Source: Chloroflexota bacterium (GTDB taxonomy: Bacteria > Chloroflexota > Dehalococcoidia > Lucifugimonadales > Australimonadaceae). Taken from it: a stretch of DNA of 11,963 nucleotides. Position 1 is the stretch's first letter. Each line of letters starts with the position of its first letter. Positions 6,917 to 11,963 of this stretch are shown in pieces. A program made the position numbers and the translations under genes. Under the pieces are notes generated by a model. That model searched no databases, had not been told where the DNA came from, and worked only from the letters and a program-made list of their open reading frames with translations. The stretch spans positions 1 to 11,963 of the forward strand of contig JACZSI010000041.1 in NCBI GenBank assembly GCA_022574265.1, given 5' to 3'.

Positions 6917-7596
6917 CCTTCTGGCTCCTCGCCGAAGCGCACCATCACCTCGGCCGTCTCGCGTCTGCCGAGCCCGGACTGCTCGCAGTAGGTGCGGAAG
7001 CGGTCCTTGGCGCGGTTGAGGCGCATCGTGATCGCTCGCGTATTGGCGGCGTCCAGCATCACTGCCATCTCCTCTGGAGAGCTCTTCAGCAGATAGCGCA
7101 GGCGCAGGGCGAAGGCGTCGCGAGGGAACTGCTTCTCGAACCCCTGCCAGATGCCGTCGGTGGCCCCGAAGAACTCCAGCGCTTCGGCGTCGGGCGTCGC
7201 CGCGCTCTCGATGGGCGCCACCGCGGGCTCGGGCGCGCGAGGCTCCGCCGCCTGGCGCTGTGAGATGGCCCACAGCCGCTGGTAGCACTCCTCGACCTTG
7301 GCGACGTACCAATCGGCGACGGGCTGGCGGGCCCGGAACTCGGGGACCTCCACCAGCAGGGCCAGCAGGGCGTCGGAAGCGGCGTCGTCGCGCAGCCCCT
7401 CGGGGATCGTGGAGAGGCCCCACTTGTCGGGCTCCGCGTAGATACGCTCGGCGAGCTCGGCCGTGAGGTTCCGCACCTCGCGCTGGTTGCCCTCGGCGCG
7501 CAGGCGGTCGTGGAAGGGGTCCGTCGCGTCGCGCAGGACGATCTGGAGCCGCTTGATGAGCTCTGAATCGGAGTGGTAGTTGGGATTCGTCGTCAT
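6913..7596 (-). CDS. divergent ECF-type sigma-factor-like protein
   Basis: This 227-residue protein ends in a segment that matches sigma-70 region 4 in pattern (about 148-205): FALRLRYLLKSSPEEMAVML, then a turn and RAITMRLNRAKDRFR, as in the usual region-4 helix-turn-helix and its trailing basic helix. The N-terminal part (about 10-110) is helical, and its DALLALLVEVPEFRARQPVADWYVAK stretch loosely recalls ECF region 2, but the usual acidic and aromatic promoter-melting motifs are not clear. A Pro/Ala/Glu linker (115-140) joins the two. It may be a working ECF sigma factor, a degenerate one, or a DNA-binding protein derived from one. Its TGA overlaps the ftsZ ATG by 4 bases, so the two are translationally coupled. 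I chose the ATG at 7596 because an extended -10 promoter lies just upstream; a longer reading would run antisense into the carboxyltransferase gene. No anti-sigma gene is adjacent. Confidence 0.72.
   Translation of the reverse strand: MTTNPNYHSDSELIKRLQIVLRDATDPFHDRLRAEGNQREVRNLTAELAERIYAEPDKWGLSTIPEGLRDDAASDALLALLVEVPEFRARQPVADWYVAKVEECYQRLWAISQRQAAEPRAPEPAVAPIESAATPDAEALEFFGATDGIWQGFEKQFPRDAFALRLRYLLKSSPEEMAVMLDAANTRAITMRLNRAKDRFRTYCEQSGLGRRETAEVMVRFGEEPEG
6925..6930 (-). promoter_or_regulatory. ribosome-binding site (GAGGAG) fixing the extended ftsZ start
   Basis: GAGGAG is 8 bases from the ATG at 6916, inside the last codons of the upstream gene. It supports translation of the HTH extension rather than a start near the GTPase core. 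Confidence 0.7.
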
Positions 7597-7634
7597 GCTG
7601 TTGCCGCGCCGCCCGGCAACGGCCAGGCGCGGCG

Positions 7635-7643
7635 ATGATACCA
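7635..7643 (-). promoter_or_regulatory. extended -10 promoter for the sigma-like/ftsZ operon
   Basis: On the minus strand TGG precedes TATCAT (7640-7635), giving a TGn extended -10 element about 38 bases before the ATG. The -35 region is poor (TTCTGG at 17 bp), which is common when TGn is present. The predicted leader is about 30 bases and lacks an obvious ribosome site. Confidence 0.4.
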
Positions 7644-7680
7644 GAAAACCAGCACGCCAGAACCGCGTCCGGGGCCACCC

Positions 7681-7716
7681 TCCGGCCGATTTCCGGCCCC
7701 CCCGCGGCTGCCGGCC
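7681..7716. repeat. short direct repeats of TCCGGCC in the divergent intergenic region
   Basis: TCCGGCC occurs at 7681-7687 and 7692-7698, one helical turn (11 bp) apart, and CCGGCC recurs at 7711-7716. They lie between the two divergent promoters and might bind a regulator; in DNA this GC-rich they may also be chance. Confidence 0.2.
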
Positions 7717-7734
7717 CGCGGTGCGTGAACCGCC

Positions 7735-7770
7735 TTGATGGCCCCCGACCCCCGGTGATAGCATGGGCCA
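7735..7770 (+). promoter_or_regulatory. candidate promoter and inverted repeat for the carboxyltransferase gene
   Basis: TTGATG (7735-7740) and TAGCAT (7759-7764) are 18 bp apart, and the -10 box is preceded by TGa, an extended -10. An inverted repeat TGGCCC/GGGCCA (7739-7744 and 7765-7770) brackets the spacer and overlaps the promoter, so it could be an operator. The predicted leader is about 45 bases. The ribosome site before the ATG at 7816 is weak (GAGACGAGA). Confidence 0.35.
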
Positions 7771-7815
7771 CTCGCGCGCGGTCCTCCAGATGAGACAGGG
7801 CGCTGAGACGAGACC

Positions 7816-9378
7816 ATGGCCATCCAAAAAAAGACAGACGACCGGCTCGAAGACCTCGACCGGCGCAAGCAAGAGGTGCACGGTTCGGGCGGCGCCGCCC
7901 GCATCGAGGCCCAGCACGCCAAGGGCAAGCTGACGGCCCGCGAGCGCCTCGCGATGCTGCTCGACCCCGGCTCATTCGAAGAGCTCGACTCCTTCGTCCT
8001 CCACCGCTCCGTGGACTTCGGCACGGCCGACAAGAAGTACCCCGGCGACTCGGTCGTCACGGGGTACGGCAAGATCCAGGGCCGGACGGTCTACGTGTAC
8101 TCCCAGGACTTCACCGTCTTCGGCGGCTCGCTCTCAGAAGCGACGGCCGAGAAGATATGCAAGGTCATGGACATGGCCATGCGCAACGGCGCGCCGATCA
8201 TCGGCCTCAACGACTCCGGCGGCGCGCGCATCCAGGAGGGCGTGGCGAGCCTCGCTGGCTACGGCGAGATCTTCATGCGCAACACGATGGCATCCGGCGT
8301 CGTGCCGCAGATCTCCGCGATCTTGGGGCCGTCGGCGGGCGGGGCCGTCTACTCCCCCGCCATCACCGACTTCACGCTGATGGTCCGCGGCATCTCCCAG
8401 ATGTTCATCACCGGCCCCGAGGTCGTCAAAGCGTCGATGGGCGAGGACGTGACCGCCGAGGAGCTCGGCGGTGCCGAGAGCCACGCGGTGCTCTCCGGCG
8501 TCTCCCACTTCACGCTCGAATCCGAGGAGGAATGCCTCGAAACGGTCCGCCACCTTCTGAGCTTCCTGCCGCAGAACAACCTGGACGACCCGCCGGCCGG
8601 CGATCAAGACGACGACCCGGAGCGCACGAGCCCGAAGCTGCGGTCGATCGTCCCGGACGACTCGGCCCACGCCTACGACATGCTCGACGTCATCGAGGAG
8701 GTCGTCGACCACGGCGAGTTCCTGAACGTCCAGCGCGACTACGCGCCCAACATCATCGTCGGCTTCGGGCGGCTCAACGGCCGGAGCGTCGGCATCGTCG
8801 CCCAGCAGCCGTCCTACCTCGCGGGCGTCATCGACATCCGAGCGTCGGTCAAGGCCGCGCGGTTCGTCCGGTTCTGCGACGCGTTCAACATACCGATCAT
8901 CACCTTCGTGGACGTGCCCGGCTACCTCCCCGGCAAGGAGCAGGAGCACGATGGCATCATCCGCCACGGTGCGAAGCTGCTCTACGCCTACGCCGAGGCG
9001 ACGGTGCCCAAGATCACGATCGTCACGCGCAAGGCGTACGGCGGCGCGTACATCGTCATGGGCAGCAAGCACCTGGGGTCGGACATCAACTTCGCGTGGC
9101 CGACGGCGGAGATCGCGGTCCTCGGCCCGGACGCCGCGGTCAACATCATCCACCGCCGCCGGATCGCGGAGGCCGAGGACCCGGAGGCGACGCGCGCCGA
9201 GCTGCGCGACGAGTTCCGCGAGAGCTTCGCCAACCCCTACCAGGCGGCCGAGCGCGGCTTCGTCGACGACGTCATCGACCCGGCCGAGACGCGCCCGAAG
9301 CTGATCCGCGCGCTGGACGCGCTCCAGAACAAGCGCGACACGCTCCCGCCCAAGAAGCACGGCAACATCCCCCTGTAG
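7816..9378 (+). CDS. pccB: acyl-CoA carboxylase carboxyltransferase (beta) subunit
   Basis: This 520-residue protein transfers the carboxyl group from biotin to an acyl-CoA in the cytoplasm, making methylmalonyl-CoA from propionyl-CoA or malonyl-CoA from acetyl-CoA. Length and sequence fit the PccB/AccD5/MmdA family throughout. The two crotonase-like halves show SGGARIQEG (134-142) and GPSAGGAVYSPA (171-182) in the N-half, and VPGYLPG (367-373) and RKAYGGAY (405-412) in the C-half, which supply the oxyanion-hole glycines. The end, KKHGNIPL, is typical. The residue after GGAY is Ile413, where propionyl-specific enzymes such as S. coelicolor PccB and human PCCB have Asp; the acetyl-accepting AccB has Ile, so acyl choice may be broad. 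The biotin carboxylase and biotin carrier genes are not in this window. Family assignment is certain; propionyl specificity is not. Confidence 0.95.
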   Translation: MAIQKKTDDRLEDLDRRKQEVHGSGGAARIEAQHAKGKLTARERLAMLLDPGSFEELDSFVLHRSVDFGTADKKYPGDSVVTGYGKIQGRTVYVYSQDFTVFGGSLSEATAEKICKVMDMAMRNGAPIIGLNDSGGARIQEGVASLAGYGEIFMRNTMASGVVPQISAILGPSAGGAVYSPAITDFTLMVRGISQMFITGPEVVKASMGEDVTAEELGGAESHAVLSGVSHFTLESEEECLETVRHLLSFLPQNNLDDPPAGDQDDDPERTSPKLRSIVPDDSAHAYDMLDVIEEVVDHGEFLNVQRDYAPNIIVGFGRLNGRSVGIVAQQPSYLAGVIDIRASVKAARFVRFCDAFNIPIITFVDVPGYLPGKEQEHDGIIRHGAKLLYAYAEATVPKITIVTRKAYGGAYIVMGSKHLGSDINFAWPTAEIAVLGPDAAVNIIHRRRIAEAEDPEATRAELRDEFRESFANPYQAAERGFVDDVIDPAETRPKLIRALDALQNKRDTLPPKKHGNIPL

Positions 9379-9396
9379 CCGCAGCTGCATCCCGGC

Positions 9397-9425
9397 TTGC
9401 CCGCGTTTCTGAGCGGGCTTAGAAT
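9397..9425 (+). promoter_or_regulatory. candidate promoter with an inverted repeat in its spacer
   Basis: TTGCCC (9397-9402) and TAGAAT (9420-9425) are 17 bp apart, close to the sigma-70 ideal. A perfect 6-bp inverted repeat, GCCCGC-8-GCGGGC (9399-9404 and 9413-9418), fills the spacer. It may be an operator for the next gene. It could instead be a weak terminator for the carboxyltransferase gene 20 bases upstream, but no T-run follows. The predicted leader is about 130 bases. Confidence 0.4.
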
Positions 9426-9507
9426 GACTCGCGCACCCGAAGGACGCGTATCGCACGGTGTCGCTGGCGCGCGGCGTCGTCACCTCATCATCGGCCTCTG
9501 ACCAGAT

Positions 9508-9523
9508 GCGCCTGCCGAGGCGC
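9508..9523 (+). promoter_or_regulatory. leader hairpin upstream of the unknown gene
   Basis: GCGCCT-GCCG-AGGCGC is a perfect 6-bp stem with a 4-base loop, 38 bases before the ATG. No T-run follows, so it is not a terminator. The role is unknown; it might stabilise the leader RNA. Confidence 0.25.
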
Positions 9524-9561
9524 CGCTCTGAAGCAGCGCGCTCAGCAGAAGGACACATGAC

Positions 9562-10935
9562 ATGCTCGACCTCCTGAAGATCGCCCGAACCGAAGCCGGC
9601 GGAGGCGACCTGCTGGGACTGCTTTCCGGCCTTTTCGAGCCCACGGATGTGCGGCCTACCGGCTACCCCGACGCCCCGATATGGCAGGGCGGGAACCACG
9701 ACGGGAAGGTCAATCCGGTTGCCCACTCCCTCACCGACGCCTACGCCTTGCTCGGCACGGTAGCGGCGGCCGATATCCTCGGCCTCCCTTTCTATGCGGT
9801 GCCCATGTGGGCGCAGATCAGGCACGACGAGAAGCTGGCGCCGCTCAGCTGGTTCGGCAACATGCCCGTCACCTCGATCAAGTGGTCGACGGCCGGCGAC
9901 GCCTACGTCAACGACGGGAAGGGCGGCAAGGTCGTCGTCATGGGCAAATCCGGCAACGCACCGCTGCGCACCCAAGCGGGCGTGTACTGCAACGTCCGTC
10001 CCTACGGATGCACCACGGTGGTGCGCTGCATGCCCTGCCTCCCCTACTCCCAGAACCAGAAAGCATTCGGCGTCGATCCGGAAACCGGGATCGTCCACTC
10101 GGAGATGAACACGCCGGGTGTGCAGATGGCCTATGCCTCCCGCTTGTTCCTCAAGATGGTCCATGAGACGACCAAGTTCGGCCGGGTCGCCATGAAGCCA
10201 ACACAAGCGCAGGAAGACGGCATCAACGCCGGCCTCCTTTCATGGCTGCTCCAGGGCACGCAGTTCACGATCGGCCGCAGATATGCCGTGGACGGATACG
10301 AAGAGCATCGTGAGAATGTCGACCGCATCATCGCCTTGCTGCCGAGCGATTTCAAAGACGGGATGGAGTCGTGGAGCGGCCAGATAGAGCAGCATATCGC
10401 CGATACCAACTACGGCCTTCTGATCTGGGACCTGATCGAGCAGCGGGACAACATCATCCTGGCGACCGACCTCGACGGCGACCGGCTGACCGACCTGCTC
10501 GCGGACATCTCCGACCCGCTGCGGCGGTTCGGACAGCTGGTGCTAGACCACGTCGGTGCCAACGCCAAGATGGACAGCAAGATGTGGACCGGCATGGGTT
10601 ACACCACCGGCAACGGCCGGGACATGACGTCGATCATGTACCGCATGGACGGCCCGCCCATCCATGAGCAGACGCTGGGCTCGGCCGATGCCATGCTCCT
10701 CCGCCTGCTCGATGGCGACGAATCGATGGGCGGCACCAAGAGCCCGTATGACCCTCGCATCCACTTCGTTCTGATCCGCGCTGCCTACCTCGATGCGAAC
10801 CCCGGCAACGAGCAGCTCCGCGAGTGGCTGGACGCAGCGGTGGCCACTTTCGATGAGGTTTACGCTGGCACACGCCCCGGATTCCTGGAAGGCTACAAGG
10901 CCCTGAAGGCAAAGATCACACCCTGGGGGGCCTAG
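9562..10935 (+). CDS. uncharacterised protein with a four-cysteine cluster
   Basis: I do not recognise this 457-residue protein. It has no signal peptide or transmembrane segment and looks like a soluble, mixed alpha/beta cytoplasmic protein. All four of its cysteines (143, 150, 156 and 159) fall in one stretch, C-x6-C-x5-C-x2-C, with aromatic and Arg residues between them, which suggests a zinc site or iron-sulfur cluster. Other notable stretches are WQGGNHDGKVNP (41-52), an MKPTQAQEDGINAG segment (211-224) and DLDGDRLTD (303-311), which resembles a calcium loop but lies in likely helix. AAGGA 8 bases before the ATG supports the start. It uses more A/T-ending codons (CCA, ACA, CAA, TCA, AGA, CAT, TAT) than its neighbours, which may mean a different origin. 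It lies 54 bp upstream of mdh with no terminator between, so they may be cotranscribed. Function: unknown. Confidence 0.85.
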   Translation: MLDLLKIARTEAGGGDLLGLLSGLFEPTDVRPTGYPDAPIWQGGNHDGKVNPVAHSLTDAYALLGTVAAADILGLPFYAVPMWAQIRHDEKLAPLSWFGNMPVTSIKWSTAGDAYVNDGKGGKVVVMGKSGNAPLRTQAGVYCNVRPYGCTTVVRCMPCLPYSQNQKAFGVDPETGIVHSEMNTPGVQMAYASRLFLKMVHETTKFGRVAMKPTQAQEDGINAGLLSWLLQGTQFTIGRRYAVDGYEEHRENVDRIIALLPSDFKDGMESWSGQIEQHIADTNYGLLIWDLIEQRDNIILATDLDGDRLTDLLADISDPLRRFGQLVLDHVGANAKMDSKMWTGMGYTTGNGRDMTSIMYRMDGPPIHEQTLGSADAMLLRLLDGDESMGGTKSPYDPRIHFVLIRAAYLDANPGNEQLREWLDAAVATFDEVYAGTRPGFLEGYKALKAKITPWGA

Positions 10936-10989
10936 TGGCACATCGGCCCCAGCAAGCCCCTGACGATCAAGCAGCAGACAGGATGATTC

Positions 10990-11928
10990 ATGCGTAAGAA
11001 AGTCACCGTCGTCGGCGCGGGCAACGTCGGCGCCACCACCGCTCAGCGCCTGTTCGAGCGCAACTACATCGACGTCGTCTTGGTGGACGTGGTCGAGGAC
11101 ATGCCGCAGGGCAAGGCGCTCGACATCGCCGAGTCGGGCCCCGTCCTGGGCATCGACGCAAGCATCATCGGCTCCAACGGCTACGAGGAGTCCGCGGACT
11201 CCGACGTCGTGGTCGTGACGGCCGGCATCGCCCGCAAGCCGGGGATGAGCCGCGACGATCTGCTCTTCACGAACATGAAGATCGTCGGCTCCGTCGTCGA
11301 GCAGGTCGTGAAGCACTCGCCGGAGTGCGTGCTGATGGTCGTCTCCAACCCGCTCGATGCGATGGTGCAGCACGCCTATGGCGTCTCGAAGCTCCCCAAG
11401 GCCCGCGTGGTGGGCATGGCCGGCGTGCTGGACACGGCCCGGTTCCGGACGTTCCTCGCCCAAGAGCTGGGCGTGTCGGTCCGCGACGTGCAGGCCTACG
11501 TCCTGGGCGGCCACGGCGACCAGATGGTGCCGCTGACGCGCCACACGACCGTCGGCGGCGTCTCCATCGCCGAGCTCTTGAGCGCCGACGCGCTCGAGCG
11601 CGTCATCAAGCGCACGCAGGGCGGCGGCGGCGAGATCGTCGCGCTGCTCAAGACCGGCAGCGCCTTCTACGCGCCGTCGGCCGCGATCGCCGAGATGGTC
11701 GACGCGATCCTGCTGGACCAGAAGCGCCAGCTCCCCTGCGCGGCGCTGCTTGAGGGCGAGTACGGCATCTCCGGGATCTACATGGGCGTCCCCGTCATCC
11801 TGGGCGCGGGCGGCGTCGAGAAGATCGTCGAGCTCAAGCTGACCGCCCCCGAGCGCAAGATGCTCGCGGCCTCGGCCGACGGCGTGCGCGAGCTCGTCGA
11901 GGTCATGGCGAACGCGCCGGCGGGGTAG
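10990..11928 (+). CDS. mdh: malate dehydrogenase (LDH-like, NAD-dependent)
   Basis: This 312-residue cytoplasmic enzyme interconverts malate and oxaloacetate with NAD. The Rossmann motif GAGNVG is at 9-14, and Asp33 at the end of the second strand favours NAD over NADP. Substrate residues are Arg82 and Arg88 (RKPGMSR; the first marks malate rather than lactate dehydrogenase), Asn120 in SNPLD and Arg151. The catalytic pair is Asp148 and His175 (GGHGD). Length and sequence fit the LDH-like tetrameric group found in Chloroflexus and many other bacteria. The ATG is preceded by ACAGGA. The upstream unknown gene is 54 bp away on the same strand. With the acyl-CoA carboxylase nearby, a link to propionate or C4-dicarboxylate metabolism is possible. 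No residue needed for activity is missing. Confidence 0.96.
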   Translation: MRKKVTVVGAGNVGATTAQRLFERNYIDVVLVDVVEDMPQGKALDIAESGPVLGIDASIIGSNGYEESADSDVVVVTAGIARKPGMSRDDLLFTNMKIVGSVVEQVVKHSPECVLMVVSNPLDAMVQHAYGVSKLPKARVVGMAGVLDTARFRTFLAQELGVSVRDVQAYVLGGHGDQMVPLTRHTTVGGVSIAELLSADALERVIKRTQGGGGEIVALLKTGSAFYAPSAAIAEMVDAILLDQKRQLPCAALLEGEYGISGIYMGVPVILGAGGVEKIVELKLTAPERKMLAASADGVRELVEVMANAPAG

Positions 11929-11963
11929 GCCGTCCTCTCTGCAAACCCAGGGATGAATGGGGC

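Noticed and set aside
7597..7917. Longer start for the sigma-like gene (334 residues)
   Set aside because: The extra segment is antisense to the carboxyltransferase start, lacks domain character and would lie upstream of the likely promoter.
6917..7975. Upstream continuation of the ftsZ frame to give 863 residues
   Set aside because: The added part overlaps the sigma-like gene in another frame and runs into the divergent gene. The ATG at 6916 has a good ribosome site and the ATGA overlap.
9399..9418. Inverted repeat as a rho-independent terminator for the carboxyltransferase gene
   Set aside because: The stem is only 6 bp with an 8-base loop and no T-run follows; it fits better as part of a promoter, though this is not settled.
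9424..9501. 25-codon open frame in the leader of the unknown gene, as a leader peptide
   Set aside because: It has no ribosome site, and its ATG overlaps the candidate -10 box, so it would not be on the transcript.
8134..10206. Minus-strand open frame of 690 codons opposite the carboxyltransferase
   Set aside because: It has no domain motif; the opposite strand holds a clear carboxyltransferase and another gene with a ribosome site.
10468..10494. DLDGDRLTD in the unknown protein as an EF-hand or dockerin calcium loop
   Set aside because: It occurs once, in a cytoplasmic protein, inside what looks like continuous helix, and lacks a partner loop or the full consensus.

Overview
This is a GC-rich bacterial window with nearly all of its length in genes. 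I see no tRNA, rRNA, CRISPR array, insertion sequence or phage gene. High G+C, strong preference for G/C at third codon positions, an LDH-like malate dehydrogenase, an FtsZ with a short C-terminal tail and several surface or coiled-coil proteins suggest a Chloroflexota-like (perhaps Dehalococcoidia-related) chromosome. That placement is an inference from overall look; a deep-branching actinobacterium is not excluded.

Layout: (1) 3-2507, plus strand: the C-terminal two thirds of the replicative DNA polymerase III alpha subunit (dnaE), cut by the window edge. (2) 2504-7596, minus strand: five genes read right to left. They are an ECF-sigma-like protein, an FtsZ carrying an extra N-terminal Cro/C1-type helix-turn-helix, a secreted and membrane-anchored glucose/sorbosone dehydrogenase-type beta-propeller, a hendecad-repeat coiled-coil protein, and an O6-methylguanine-DNA methyltransferase (TTG start) whose stop codon overlaps that of dnaE. 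The sigma-like and ftsZ genes overlap by ATGA, and ftsZ and the propeller gene are 15 bp apart, so these three are very likely one operon; the last two sit behind gaps of 69 and 66 bp. (3) 7597-7815: a divergent intergenic region with a plausible promoter in each direction. (4) 7816-11928, plus strand: a biotin-dependent acyl-CoA carboxylase carboxyltransferase subunit, a 457-residue protein I do not recognise with four clustered cysteines, and malate dehydrogenase.

The carboxyltransferase and malate dehydrogenase point to propionyl-/acetyl-CoA and C4-acid metabolism, with the unknown gene lying between them. The most unusual part is the minus-strand cluster. A DNA-binding-like (or, as in RodZ, protein-binding) HTH is fused to FtsZ through a disordered Ala/Pro linker, translationally coupled to a divergent sigma-factor-like protein, with a coiled-coil protein close by. 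This could link transcription or nucleoid position to Z-ring assembly, but nothing in the sequence proves it.
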